Origin: a methane-oxidizing endosymbiont of Gigantopelta aegis
Lineage (GTDB): Bacteria > Pseudomonadota > Gammaproteobacteria > Methylococcales > Methylomonadaceae
DNA: 64,000 nt
NCBI RefSeq assembly: GCF_016097405.1
Contig: NZ_JAEHGD010000001.1
Location: 195,003 to 259,002 of the forward strand
Direction of reading: 5' to 3'
In this document: positions 9,204-18,644 of the stretch, piece by piece
Layout of the letters: every line of letters starts with the position of its first letter
How positions within the stretch are numbered: the first letter of the stretch is position 1
The notes under the pieces: model-generated
The model's database searches: none
Seen by the model: only the letters and a program-made list of their open reading frames with translations
Told to the model about the DNA's origin: nothing
Position numbers and translations under genes: made by a program

Positions 9204-9761
9204 ATGATTAGTGATATTCAACAAGATGCTTCTGCCCGTATGGCGAAAAGCATTGAAGCACTCAAAAAAGCTTTCAGTAAAATTAGAACAGGAAGAGCCC
9301 ATCCGAGTCTTCTTGACCAGATTATGGTTTCATATTATGGATCGGATACGCCATTGTCTCAGGTAGCGAACGTTACGGTAGAGGATTCTCGGACATTGAA
9401 AGTGACGCCATGGGAAAAAAACATGGTGCAGGCGATTGAAAAAGCCATTATGTCATCTGATTTAGGCTTGAATCCAGCGACCCAGGGTGCGGTTATGCGT
9501 ATTCCATTGCCACCATTAACCGAAGAGCGTCGTCGTGATTTGGTTAAACTAGTGAAGCAGGAAGCTGAGCAGGGTAGGGTTTCAATTCGTAATATTCGCC
9601 GTGATGCTAATTCTGAAATAAAAGAAGCCTTGAAAGAAAAAATGATTTCTGAAGACGAGGCGCGGGCAGCGGAAGATAAAATTCAAAAATTAACCGATCA
9701 GTTCATCAAAGAGATTGAAAAACTGTTGGAAGAAAAAGAAGCTGACTTATTATCAATGTAA
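9204..9761 (+). CDS. frr: Ribosome recycling factor
   Basis: This 185-residue RRF splits post-termination ribosomes together with EF-G. I place the start at the ATG of 9204 ([13 protein letters not shown]), preceded by the ribosome binding site GAGGAA (9195-9200), not at the upstream in-frame start at 9171, because 185 residues is the usual size. Conserved parts are [25 protein letters not shown] and the C-terminal long-helix region [12 protein letters not shown]. It lies 42 bases after pyrH, as in most gammaproteobacteria. Confidence 0.96.
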   Translation: MISDIQQDASARMAKSIEALKKAFSKIRTGRAHPSLLDQIMVSYYGSDTPLSQVANVTVEDSRTLKVTPWEKNMVQAIEKAIMSSDLGLNPATQGAVMRIPLPPLTEERRRDLVKLVKQEAEQGRVSIRNIRRDANSEIKEALKEKMISEDEARAAEDKIQKLTDQFIKEIEKLLEEKEADLLSM

Positions 9762-9882
9762 GCAGCGTAATGACGATTACAGCAGTCATTTTTTCTTTAT
9801 TGTGCTGTATAAACCAAACGGCTTCAAATATCAGGAAAATATTGTGATTTTACCCGTTAGTATAAAAGTGGTGCTGTATTAA

Positions 9883-10641
9883 ATGAGCGCCGCTCCAACA
9901 GACCTATCAACGATAGATAATGGTAACCCACGGCATATTGCGATCATTATGGATGGCAATGGTCGTTGGGCGCAAAAGCGCTTTATGCCACGCGTTTTCG
10001 GCCATCAGCAAGGGGTGAAAGCCGTGCGTAATATTGTTGAGTATTGCGCCGAACAGCATATCGAAGTTTTATCACTATTTGCTTTTAGTAGTGAAAATTG
10101 GCGCCGTCCGGAAACAGAAGTTTCAATGCTGATGGAGTTGTTTATGGCGACTTTGCAGCGCGAAGTGGATAAGCTGGACAAAAATAATATTCGTTTGAAA
10201 ATTATCGGTGATAAGACTGCTTTTTCTGAAAAATTACAACAAAAAATCATTCACTCCGAACAGCAGACGGCTGACAATACCGGCTTAACGCTTGTGATTG
10301 CGGCTAACTATGGCGGGCATTGGGATATAACCCAAGCCGTACAGAAAATTGCTGACAAACTGCAGACGGGCGAATTAAATCAGCCGTTCATTACAGAAGA
10401 TCTGATCGAACAGCATTTATCGACAGCTGGATTGCCTGAGCCTGATCTGTTTATTCGAACCGGCGGCGAGCAGCGCATCAGTAATTTTCTGTTATGGCAA
10501 TTAGCCTATACCGAGTTTTATTTTACACCGATACTATGGCCAGATTTTGATAAGCAGGCTTTGAAGGAGGCCATTATCAGTTTTAAAGGTCGCCAGCGCC
10601 GTTTCGGTCACATCGGTGAACAGATTTTGACTCAATCTTGA
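9883..10641 (+). CDS. uppS: Undecaprenyl diphosphate synthase
   Basis: This 252-residue cis-prenyltransferase makes C55 undecaprenyl diphosphate from farnesyl diphosphate and eight isopentenyl diphosphates, the lipid carrier for peptidoglycan. Signatures are IIMDGNGRWAQKR (catalytic aspartate, residues about 24-36), FSSENWRRP and the C-terminal IRTGGEQRISNFLLWQ with AYTEFYF. It is 24 bases upstream of cdsA. Like the rest of the block it sits in the standard gene order. Confidence 0.96.
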   Translation: MSAAPTDLSTIDNGNPRHIAIIMDGNGRWAQKRFMPRVFGHQQGVKAVRNIVEYCAEQHIEVLSLFAFSSENWRRPETEVSMLMELFMATLQREVDKLDKNNIRLKIIGDKTAFSEKLQQKIIHSEQQTADNTGLTLVIAANYGGHWDITQAVQKIADKLQTGELNQPFITEDLIEQHLSTAGLPEPDLFIRTGGEQRISNFLLWQLAYTEFYFTPILWPDFDKQALKEAIISFKGRQRRFGHIGEQILTQS

Positions 10642-10665
10642 ATAATTCAATTCTTATATAAAAAC

Positions 10666-11541
10666 ATGTTATTACAGCGTATTATCACGGCCCTTATTTT
10701 AATTCCTCTTGTTATTGCCGCGATTTTTAAATTGCCGGCTGTTTATTTCTCCCTATTTATCGGCTTGATTACCCTTTTGGCAGCCTGGGAATGGACAGGT
10801 CTTATTGGACTAGAAAAAATTTGGCAAAAAGGTTTGCTTTTAATTGGACTGATTATTCCAATGCTGGGAATTCAATTCTGGTCGGTTATTTTAGAAGTCC
10901 TCGCCGAAACATTTGATAACCCGGATATTCGTTATTATTCTGGTGTTTTAGAATGGCTGGTGATTCCACCGGTTTTATTCTGGGTCATCATGATGTTACT
11001 GATTCGGGTTGTACCGCAGGAATTACTGCAATTGGAATTTAGTCGTAAATTCAAAGCCTTTACGGGCTGGTTTATATTACTGTTCGCCTGGATGTTTCTC
11101 ACTCGCTTGCGGCAATTCTATGGATCTGAAATGACGTTTTATTTTCTGATCCTAATTTGGGCGGCCGATATTTCGGCTTATTTTGTCGGCAAAAAATTTG
11201 GTAAAGAAAAATTGGTGGAAATCATCAGTCCGGGAAAGACGGTGCAAGGCATGTATGGCGCCATAGCAGCTGCTTTTGTTTGTGGCTTGGCGTTGAGGAT
11301 TTTTTATCCTTATCCCATCATGATTTTGATGGATTTTACCTTGTTATCAGTATTGACAGTTTTGATTTCGATTTATGGTGACTTGTTTTTCAGTTTGATT
11401 AAAAGACAAGCGGGCGTAAAAGATAGTGGCACGTTATTGCCCGGACACGGTGGTATATTGGATCGTATTGACAGTATCGTGGCGGCAGCGCCATTCTTTT
11501 ATGCTGGTGTTCTCTTGATCGGGCGGAGCGTATTTTCATGA
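10666..11541 (+). CDS. cdsA: Phosphatidate cytidylyltransferase (CDP-diacylglycerol synthase)
   Basis: This 291-residue multi-span membrane protein converts phosphatidic acid and CTP to CDP-diacylglycerol, the branch point of phospholipid synthesis. About eight hydrophobic segments are visible. The C-terminal family signature is present in [25 protein letters not shown]. Its stop overlaps the dxr start by four bases (ATGA), which indicates translational coupling. Confidence 0.95.
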   Translation: MLLQRIITALILIPLVIAAIFKLPAVYFSLFIGLITLLAAWEWTGLIGLEKIWQKGLLLIGLIIPMLGIQFWSVILEVLAETFDNPDIRYYSGVLEWLVIPPVLFWVIMMLLIRVVPQELLQLEFSRKFKAFTGWFILLFAWMFLTRLRQFYGSEMTFYFLILIWAADISAYFVGKKFGKEKLVEIISPGKTVQGMYGAIAAAFVCGLALRIFYPYPIMILMDFTLLSVLTVLISIYGDLFFSLIKRQAGVKDSGTLLPGHGGILDRIDSIVAAAPFFYAGVLLIGRSVFS

Positions 11542-12722
11542 AAGGCTTATGTATTTTGGGCGCGACAGGGTCTATTGGCGTCAGCACGCTTGATGTCGTG
11601 GCGCGGCACCCCGACCGATATAAGGTTATTGCATTAACGGCGAATAATAATATCGAGCTTTTATTGGAGCAATGTTTACAGCATAAACCGCAGTTTGTGG
11701 TGGTCGTCAATGAAGAAAAGGCTGTTCAATTCAAACAAAAAATTAGTGCTAGCGCTATTTCTGGTATTGAAATCCTGACAGGTTCTGCTGCCCTCGAAAC
11801 GGTCGCAACATTGGAACAAGTTGATTCAGTGATGGCGGCAATTGTCGGTGCGGCAGGATTATTGCCAACTTTAGCTGCGGCCAAAGTCGGAAAAACCATT
11901 CTTCTGGCCAATAAGGAAGCCTTGGTTATGTCCGGCGATATTTTTATGCAGGCGGTACGCGATTCAGGCGCCCACTTATTGCCTATCGACAGTGAGCATA
12001 ATGCAATTTTTCAATGTATGCCGGGCGGATATGAGGCAGGAAGCAAGGCGCCTCAGGCACGTCGAATTTTGCTGACAGCTTCCGGTGGTCCGTTTCGAGA
12101 AACGCCGGTAGAGCAGTTGAAAACAGTCACGCCTGAGCAGGCCGTCGCGCACCCTAAATGGGATATGGGGCGGAAAATTTCGGTCGATTCTGCGACCATG
12201 ATGAATAAAGGCCTGGAATTGATTGAAGCGTGCCTGCTGTTCAATATGGCACCTGAAGCTATTCAAGTAGTCATACATAAACAAAGTATCATCCATTCAA
12301 TGGTTGACTATGTCGATGGTTCAGTCCTAGCGCAGATGGGGAACCCGGATATGCGTATTCCCATTGCGCATGCAATGGCCTGGCCAGACCGGTTTGACTC
12401 CGGTGTTGAACCGCTGGATATTTTTGAAGTCGGACACATGGATTTTGAAAAACCGAGCCTGGAGCGTTTTCCGTGTTTACGATTGGCTTATGAAGCCATT
12501 AAAGCCGGTGGCATTATGCCAGCCGTATTAAATGCCGCGAATGAAATTGCGGTAGAGTCTTTTTTGAATGAAAATATTCGTTTTACCGACATTGCTGTCG
12601 TGATCGAAAAAACCATGCTGGCATTTAAGCCAACCTCAGCAAAAACACTGGCACAAGTGCTGGAAGCGGATCAACAGGCCAGACAGGAAGCTGATAAACA
12701 AATCCAAAACCTGAGTATTTAA
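11538..12722 (+). CDS. dxr: 1-deoxy-D-xylulose 5-phosphate reductoisomerase
   Basis: This 394-residue enzyme (IspC) carries out the NADPH-dependent second step of the MEP isoprenoid pathway and so supplies precursors to UppS in the same operon. The N-terminal nucleotide-binding loop is [12 protein letters not shown] (residues 7-18). The metal-binding region [11 protein letters not shown], the active-site loop ASGGPFRE and the [19 protein letters not shown] motif are all intact. It overlaps cdsA by 4 bases and rseP by 1 base. Confidence 0.97.
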   Translation: MKGLCILGATGSIGVSTLDVVARHPDRYKVIALTANNNIELLLEQCLQHKPQFVVVVNEEKAVQFKQKISASAISGIEILTGSAALETVATLEQVDSVMAAIVGAAGLLPTLAAAKVGKTILLANKEALVMSGDIFMQAVRDSGAHLLPIDSEHNAIFQCMPGGYEAGSKAPQARRILLTASGGPFRETPVEQLKTVTPEQAVAHPKWDMGRKISVDSATMMNKGLELIEACLLFNMAPEAIQVVIHKQSIIHSMVDYVDGSVLAQMGNPDMRIPIAHAMAWPDRFDSGVEPLDIFEVGHMDFEKPSLERFPCLRLAYEAIKAGGIMPAVLNAANEIAVESFLNENIRFTDIAVVIEKTMLAFKPTSAKTLAQVLEADQQARQEADKQIQNLSI

Positions 12723-14086
12723 TGGATATTTTAAATAGCCTGTTTTATTTCATTGTCGCCATTGGCATACTGGTTTCATTTCATGAATTTGGTCATTTCT
12801 GGGTTGCGCGCAAAGTCGGGGTTAAAGTTCTGCGTTTTTCCATTGGATTCGGAAAAGTGCTTTGGTTGCACCAATCTTCACCGGAATCCACCGAATATGT
12901 AATCTCTGCGATTCCGCTCGGCGGCTATGTCAAAATGGTCGATGAACGGGAAGGTGAGGTCAAACCTGAAGACTTGCCTTATGCTTTCAATCGTCAGCCT
13001 CTTTGGGCGCGAACAGCCATCGTTGCAGCAGGCCCCATTTTTAACCTGATTCTTGCGGTTTTTTTCTTTTGGTGTGTTTTCATTATTGGTGAAACAGGAA
13101 TGCGGCCTGTAGTGGCAGCGCCTGAGCCTGGAACCTTAGCGGCGCAGGCTGGATTTGAAGAAGGGGATGAGATTCTGTCGGTCAATAACGAAACAACGCC
13201 GACTTGGACAGAAGCGATCAGCCAAGTCTTCGAACAGACCATGACAGGGGCAAAAAAGCTTGAATTTGAGGTTAAGAACAACGAAGGTTTTGAGGTTGAG
13301 CGCATTGTGCTTCTACCTGAAGGGGCGATAGAAGATACAAAGTCTTTTTATAACAAAATGGGGCTTAAGCCGTGGTCACCGACAATTCCTCCTGTCATTG
13401 GAAAACTATTGCCGAATGGTGCGGCTGCAGAAGCCGGATTGCAAAGTGGCGATATTTTGCTACAAGCCGATGATGAAAAAATAGACGACTGGATGCAGTG
13501 GGTCAACTATGTTCAAGCAAGGCCGGGCCAACCGATCAAACTTTTAATTGAGCGAGATGGGGTCCGTTTGAACGTGACGGTAACGCCGAAAGAAATAACC
13601 ACCAAAGATGGCCGCACGATAGGGCGGATTGGCGCCAGCGTAAAAATACCGGAACAGCTGATTGAGTCATTGCGTGTCAGCTATTCTTTAGACCCGATTC
13701 AAGCTATTCCTAAAGCTTTTGAAAAAACCTGGTTTTATTCAATCAGTACGCTGGAAATGATGGGGAAAATGCTGATTGGAAAAGCGTCTGTACAAAATCT
13801 AAGCGGTCCGATTAGTATCGCTCAATATGCCGGTGAATCGGCAGAAATGGGGCTGGTGCCATTTTTGAAATATTTGGCCTTGATTAGCGTCAGTTTAGGG
13901 ATTCTGAACCTGCTGCCTATTCCCGTATTAGATGGTGGGCATTTACTGTTTTTTGCCATCGAAGCTGTCAAAGGCAATCCGGTCTCTGAAAAAGTGCAAA
14001 TATTCTTCCAGCAACTGGGCTTATTGATGTTGCTGTCCTTGATGATGCTAGCCATGTTTCTGGATGTGGAAAGACTGTTCCAATAG
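12722..14086 (+). CDS. rseP: Site-2 protease RseP
   Basis: This 454-residue intramembrane zinc metalloprotease cleaves anti-sigma factor RseA in the sigma-E envelope stress response. The HEFGH zinc motif is at residues 21-25 in the first transmembrane helix. Two PDZ domains follow in the periplasmic region (VVAAPEPGTLAAQAGFEEGD and KLLPNGAAAEAGLQSGD). The second catalytic motif is LNLLPIPVLDGGH in a C-terminal helix. It starts inside the dxr stop (TAATG). Downstream, bamA is normally found in gammaproteobacteria; here a dsbC follows instead. Confidence 0.96.
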   Translation: MDILNSLFYFIVAIGILVSFHEFGHFWVARKVGVKVLRFSIGFGKVLWLHQSSPESTEYVISAIPLGGYVKMVDEREGEVKPEDLPYAFNRQPLWARTAIVAAGPIFNLILAVFFFWCVFIIGETGMRPVVAAPEPGTLAAQAGFEEGDEILSVNNETTPTWTEAISQVFEQTMTGAKKLEFEVKNNEGFEVERIVLLPEGAIEDTKSFYNKMGLKPWSPTIPPVIGKLLPNGAAAEAGLQSGDILLQADDEKIDDWMQWVNYVQARPGQPIKLLIERDGVRLNVTVTPKEITTKDGRTIGRIGASVKIPEQLIESLRVSYSLDPIQAIPKAFEKTWFYSISTLEMMGKMLIGKASVQNLSGPISIAQYAGESAEMGLVPFLKYLALISVSLGILNLLPIPVLDGGHLLFFAIEAVKGNPVSEKVQIFFQQLGLLMLLSLMMLAMFLDVERLFQ

Positions 14087-14165
14087 CTGTGAAAGTATAT
14101 ATTGCAAGAAACTAATGCCCCACGGCTTAAGTCACATGGGTTTGAAATATAGTATGGAAAATCAA

Positions 14166-14867
14166 ATGAAAATTATTGCTCTTGTTTTATTGTGTTTTGT
14201 ATCCGTTACACAAGCTGATGAAACGACGATTAGAACCAACCTGAAACGCATTATTCCCTCATTAGATATAAAATCTGTTTCACCCTCACCGGTAAAAGGC
14301 ATCTACGAAGTCACCATTGGTGGTGATATTCTTTATGTTTCCGAAGATGGTAAATACTTGTTGCAAGGCCATCTCATTGACGTTGCCGCACGAAAAGACT
14401 TGACTGAAGCTAAGCTGGCTACCGTCAGAAAGCAGGCTTTAGATGCATTGGGCGAAAATGAACAAATCATTTTCAAATCGGATAAACCGAAATATGACAT
14501 CTTCGTCTTTACCGATATCGATTGTGGCTATTGTCGAAAACTACATTCTGAAATCGATCAGTATCTGGAGCAGGGCATCAATGTTCATTATTTATTTTAC
14601 CCACGCGCTGGAGTCGGTTCAGATTCATACAAGAAAGCAGTAACAGTCTGGTGTTCTAACGACCGCAAAAAAGCCCTTACCGAAGCTAAACAAGGTAAAA
14701 AAATGGAATTTAAAAGCTGTGACAATCCCGTCAAGAAACATATGCAGCTTGGCCGTGAATTTGGTGCACAGGGAACGCCAATGCTAGTGACTCGAAAAGG
14801 AACTATTTTTCCCGGCTACGTGCCTGCCGCAAACTTGGCGAAAGCTTTAGCGAACGAAAATAACTGA
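14166..14867 (+). CDS. dsbC: Thiol:disulfide interchange protein DsbC
   Basis: The frame is open from 14064, but the ATG at 14166 (MKIIALVLLCFVS) gives a standard signal peptide and has a GGAAAA sequence just upstream, so I choose it; 14154 is the alternative. The mature protein has the DsbC N-terminal dimerisation domain followed by a thioredoxin fold with the CGYC redox site (FTDIDCGYCRKLH) and the cis-proline loop GTPMLV. It isomerises wrong disulfides in the periplasm. It follows rseP by 79 bases and may be read from the same transcript. Confidence 0.9.
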   Translation: MKIIALVLLCFVSVTQADETTIRTNLKRIIPSLDIKSVSPSPVKGIYEVTIGGDILYVSEDGKYLLQGHLIDVAARKDLTEAKLATVRKQALDALGENEQIIFKSDKPKYDIFVFTDIDCGYCRKLHSEIDQYLEQGINVHYLFYPRAGVGSDSYKKAVTVWCSNDRKKALTEAKQGKKMEFKSCDNPVKKHMQLGREFGAQGTPMLVTRKGTIFPGYVPAANLAKALANENN

Positions 14868-14892
14868 TACAGTGCCATCGATTTTTATATTT

Positions 14893-14923
14893 TCGCACAG
14901 GGTATTGAACAGACTCTGTGCGA
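14893..14923. terminator. Bidirectional hairpin between dsbC and the convergent gene
   Basis: An 8-bp stem (TCGCACAG/CTGTGCGA) lies between the convergent genes ending at 14867 and 14945. No long T run follows, so it is a weak or Rho-assisted terminator. Confidence 0.5.
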
Positions 14924-14944
14924 GAGTATAACCTTCATGCGCCA

Positions 14945-15907
14945 TCAGAAAAAACTGTTCCAGAGATAAACATTTTCCAGATCAGGATATTGATAACACA
15001 TTTGCCTGATTGTCACTTTAACCGCTGCTCGCACATGGCGCTCAGTGGCCATGGTATAATTTTCTGGTTTCTCCCCTGATAGAATAGCGTGTTGCACTCG
15101 TTGTTTTTCCTCGACATAGGCTCTACGGCCCCACTTGTTTAATAACCACTGAAATTCATCAAATAACTTTGTATTCATCTGTCTGTTATCATCGGTAGCA
15201 GGGCCTAAAGCATGCTCTGGATATAAACTCAGAACCGGTAAATACCCATCAGGCACTGGAATATTAGCTGAATGCGTTCTTCCTGTTGCTAGCAGTTTGG
15301 GTAACAGGTGAGTATGTGATCCTGCCGGTGTCTTTTCCAGACCAATAGACTGATAAACTTCTATTCGCCCGATTCGGGATAAAATGACGCGATGGGGGCT
15401 CAGCCTCAAAATATTGTCTTTTAGTTCGTTGTTGATTTCAAAAAAGGATTGACCTTTGCATTGTCTTAAGGCATCAATTAATGCACCATCTTCTGTCCTA
15501 ATACAAAAGTCGATATTTTCAGCGCCTAGCCCTAAGTCAAACAAAATGGCTGACTGATGTTTTTCCTGCAATGCTTCGCAGTCAGGGCCTAACTCGGCAA
15601 TATGTTGTCGCTGCGACATTCGGGCTTGCGCCTGTGGCAAACAAAACACTACTCCCTGCTGCCAGTATTTTGCGTTTTTACTGATTCCTTCATAGGCAAT
15701 CGGGGTTATAGCTAGCTGAAGTGTTATCTGAATAGCGCCCTGAGCTGTGATGCTTTGCAGAGCATGTCCATATTCAGTGACGTCAACCGGTTCCGAGGGG
15801 ATTCTATGAAACTCGGCAATAGCGCCAAAACAGCCGATACTGAAACTACTTGCCGGTTTTTCCAGATGCTTTCGCAATACTGTTCTGATGTCCTGATTCA
15901 CTGCCAT
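14945..15907 (-). CDS. Conserved hypothetical protein in the cobalamin uptake locus
   Basis: I do not recognise this 320-residue protein. It has no signal peptide or membrane segment, so it is probably cytoplasmic. The central part contains FDLGLGAENIDFCIRT and NNILRLSPHRVILSRIGRIEVYQ-like segments. The C-terminal part is rich in charged helical stretches (NKWGRRAYVEEKQR, ATERHVRAAVKV). It is the last gene of the minus-strand btuB-F-C-D series, only 8 bases after btuD, so it probably shares their riboswitch-controlled transcript. A role in corrinoid handling is a guess based on location only. Confidence 0.6.
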   Translation of the reverse strand: MAVNQDIRTVLRKHLEKPASSFSIGCFGAIAEFHRIPSEPVDVTEYGHALQSITAQGAIQITLQLAITPIAYEGISKNAKYWQQGVVFCLPQAQARMSQRQHIAELGPDCEALQEKHQSAILFDLGLGAENIDFCIRTEDGALIDALRQCKGQSFFEINNELKDNILRLSPHRVILSRIGRIEVYQSIGLEKTPAGSHTHLLPKLLATGRTHSANIPVPDGYLPVLSLYPEHALGPATDDNRQMNTKLFDEFQWLLNKWGRRAYVEEKQRVQHAILSGEKPENYTMATERHVRAAVKVTIRQMCYQYPDLENVYLWNSFF

Positions 15908-15915
15908 ATTGACCT

Positions 15916-16707
15916 CTATTTTATCGAATAATTATTTAATGATTCCACCGGAATCACGACAGGGATTTTCTGTATATTGCCAGTCACCACCCGAATAGAA
16001 AAACAGCGGGATATTTTATCGGCGACCATGACATCGTCTACAGACCCTTGATCCAGCACCCGTTGTTGTCCTAACAATACGACCCGATGACAAAAGCGTC
16101 TGGCCAGATTCAGGTCGTGAATGACAATCACCATGGCCAGCCCCTCCTTGGCCTGCTGTTGAAAATGACCCATGATTTCCAACTGGTGTCCAGGATCCAA
16201 GCCTGCCAAGGGCTCATCGGCCAGCAAAATCTGTGGTTGAACTGCCAATGCCCTAGCTAGCAAAACCCGGGCCCGCTCGCCGCCAGACAGCGATTGAATA
16301 CTGCGCTGTGCGAACTGCCAGGCATCACATTTTTTTAAGATTTGTTTGACAATATGCCGGTCTTTTTTAGTCGGTCGTTGCCAGGATTTTAGATGGGGCA
16401 AACGCCCTAGCATCACCACATTTTCGACACTCATGCTCCAGTGCACATCGTGTCCCTGTGGTAAATAGGCTAGTTTTTGAGCCAGATCTTGCCTGTGCAT
16501 TGCGATCATATCTTTGCCGTCAAAAAGAATCTTGCCGACATTATGGTTGGACAATCCCGCTAAGGCCTTGAGCAAGGTCGTTTTACCGGTACCATTCGGC
16601 CCCATCAGTCCAACAATCTCACCTTTGGCGACGGAAAAATCAATTTCTTTCAGGATGGTTTTTTCACCAATCTTTAGCGTCAGCGAAGCGGTTTTCAGCA
16701 GGCTCAT
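15916..16707 (-). CDS. btuD: Vitamin B12 ABC transporter ATP-binding protein
   Basis: I set the start at the ATG of 16707 (MSLLKTASLTLKIGEK), because the 53 in-frame residues further upstream lie inside btuC; the btuD start overlaps the btuC stop by four bases. The 263-residue ATPase has Walker A (GPNGTGKTTLLKALAG), the signature LSGGERARVLLARAL, Walker B (ILLADEPLAGLDPGHQ) and the H-loop VIHDLNLA. It powers the import of corrinoids (or siderophores) through the BtuC channel. The locus context with BtuB, BtuF and a B12 riboswitch supports vitamin B12. Confidence 0.92.
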   Translation of the reverse strand: MSLLKTASLTLKIGEKTILKEIDFSVAKGEIVGLMGPNGTGKTTLLKALAGLSNHNVGKILFDGKDMIAMHRQDLAQKLAYLPQGHDVHWSMSVENVVMLGRLPHLKSWQRPTKKDRHIVKQILKKCDAWQFAQRSIQSLSGGERARVLLARALAVQPQILLADEPLAGLDPGHQLEIMGHFQQQAKEGLAMVIVIHDLNLARRFCHRVVLLGQQRVLDQGSVDDVMVADKISRCFSIRVVTGNIQKIPVVIPVESLNNYSIK

Positions 16708-17702
16708 AAAACCTCCCGTTCCGTTTTGAAAATCAGCATCAAAAAGAACGGCGCACCAATCATGGCAGTCAATACACCCAGCTTTAACTCTGTTGCGGAC
16801 GATAACAGACGCACGGCAATATCGGCTATTAGCACCAGACTTGCACCGCCCAAGGCGCTGGCCCATAGCAACCGGCCCGGCTGAAACCCCACCCAGCGTC
16901 GTAATAGATGCGGGACGATCAGACCGACAAAACCAATAGCGCCGGAAACCGCCGTGGCTGCCCCGACCGATAATGCTACGCCGATAACCGTCAATAGCCG
17001 CAGTCTGGATAAACTAACCCCCATCGTTTGTGCGGCTTCTTCGCCTAGCGTTAAAGCATCCAGTGAACGCCCCATCAGTAATAACAAAGCCCATCCCAAA
17101 ATCATAAAAGGCAGGCTTAAACTAACATGTTCAAAACTGCGATCGGCAAGTGATCCCATCAGCCAGAACATGATTTCCAACGCAACAAAAGGGTTAGGCG
17201 CCATATTTAACGCTAAAGAAGTGAGTGCCGAAGCAAAGCTGGTGATGGCGATACCCGCCAGAATCAAACGCAAGACACTGACTGTTTTCCCGGCTAGCAA
17301 CAATAAAGAAATCACTGATAACAAGCCACCGGCAATTCCGCCCAGCGGCAAAGCCAGAGCAAAAGTGGAAGCAATGCCGGTATAAATAGTAATCACAGCC
17401 CCCAGAGAAGCAGCGCTGCTGACACCAATCAAGCCCGGCTCTGCTAGTGGATTGCGCAAATAACCCTGTAAAGCGGCCCCACTTAAGCCCAGCGTCATGC
17501 CGACCATCAATCCTAGCAAAGCTCTGGGTAAACGAATTTCAAGCAAAATCAGACGCACATCGACAGGAAGCTGGCTGGCATCATTGAACCATTGCCACCA
17601 TTCCAACCAGCCGACAGCCGAAGGCCCGACCAGTAATGAACCGATGAAACAAACAGTTAGCAAGCCAATTAGGAACAGAAATAATGGAAGCTGTTTATCC
17701 AT
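16704..17702 (-). CDS. btuC: Vitamin B12 ABC transporter permease
   Basis: This 332-residue FecCD-family permease has about ten hydrophobic helices. Typical family phrases are RLPRALLGLMVGMTLGLSGA, NPLAEPGLIGVSS and the EAA-like coupling region GFVGLIVPHLLRRWVG. It forms the inner-membrane channel for cobalamin together with BtuD. The start MDKQLPLFLF at 17702 is followed directly by the first transmembrane segment. Confidence 0.92.
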   Translation of the reverse strand: MDKQLPLFLFLIGLLTVCFIGSLLVGPSAVGWLEWWQWFNDASQLPVDVRLILLEIRLPRALLGLMVGMTLGLSGAALQGYLRNPLAEPGLIGVSSAASLGAVITIYTGIASTFALALPLGGIAGGLLSVISLLLLAGKTVSVLRLILAGIAITSFASALTSLALNMAPNPFVALEIMFWLMGSLADRSFEHVSLSLPFMILGWALLLLMGRSLDALTLGEEAAQTMGVSLSRLRLLTVIGVALSVGAATAVSGAIGFVGLIVPHLLRRWVGFQPGRLLWASALGGASLVLIADIAVRLLSSATELKLGVLTAMIGAPFFLMLIFKTEREVL

Positions 17703-17819
17703 AAGACTCAGTCCGGGTAGACCTTCTTAAGGAAACCAACTCTGCCTTTAAATTAACCGCACTTATTACTACGCAGAAGCGTGGTAATGAGAAAAGTGAG
17801 TAAAAGTCTAGTTTTAGTA

Positions 17820-18644
17820 TCATTTTTTCAGCCTGTGTACAGTCAGTAGATTATTAACCGCATCTAAAACAAAAGGCGTGCCGCAAATCCACAAGGCATC
17901 GTTGATTGAAATATTTTTCCGCTGGGCGGCATAATGCCGGTAAGCGGGATGCAATAATGCGGCAGCGGCAACTGAGCCATCGGGACTGCGCCGCCGACCT
18001 TTAATCAACACATCAACCGGATGCATTAACAACTCTTCCAGTGACAAATGTCCCGAACCAGAAATGCCCAGTTGTGCCGCCAGATTGCTAAAACCGGCCT
18101 GCTTCAAAATGGCGTTTGCCAGGGTGTTTTTACCAGTGGTATAGCCATTTTCCCGATAAAAAACAGCCATGGCTGGTATGGCAGGGCGCTTGTTTTTTAA
18201 ACTTTCCAGACGTTCATCAAATTGTGCAATTAATTGCTCGCCGCGCTGTGGGTGTCCGACCAGGCTAGCTACTTTTCTGATGTTAGCGCGAATTGTGGAA
18301 AAATGACTGGCAACTGGCAGCACTTCCACCCGGTAGCCCAGTTTTTTGAGCATAAAAACGGTGGTGCGTGTGGAAAAAACGCCCGCCAGAACCAAGTCCG
18401 GTTTTAAACGCATGATTTCTTCTGCTTGTCCATGGTTTAAATAAAACCTCTGCGCCCGTGTGGTCATCACCGAAAGATCCTTGCGTGCAGCCAGATAACT
18501 GACCGAGACAATTTCTTCTTTGTCTGCTAGCAGCATCAGTAACTGATCGGTACACAGATTCATCGACACAAAACGCTTAGGTGACGCGGCCGCAGGCTGC
18601 GTCACCAATAGTCCGATAACAAACAAGCAAAGCTTACCAGGCAT
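17820..18644 (-). CDS. btuF: Periplasmic cobalamin-binding protein BtuF
   Basis: The start is set at 18644 (MPGKLCLFVIGLLVT), which gives a clean signal peptide ending near QPAAA; the longer frame upstream lies inside btuB. The 274-residue protein is a class III (helical-backbone) binding protein with the family start KRFVSMNLCTDQLLMLLA and the central LKPDLVLAG motif. It delivers corrinoid to BtuCD in the periplasm. It overlaps the btuB end by 11 bases and is separated from btuC by 117 bases. Confidence 0.9.
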   Translation of the reverse strand: MPGKLCLFVIGLLVTQPAAASPKRFVSMNLCTDQLLMLLADKEEIVSVSYLAARKDLSVMTTRAQRFYLNHGQAEEIMRLKPDLVLAGVFSTRTTVFMLKKLGYRVEVLPVASHFSTIRANIRKVASLVGHPQRGEQLIAQFDERLESLKNKRPAIPAMAVFYRENGYTTGKNTLANAILKQAGFSNLAAQLGISGSGHLSLEELLMHPVDVLIKGRRRSPDGSVAAAALLHPAYRHYAAQRKNISINDALWICGTPFVLDAVNNLLTVHRLKK

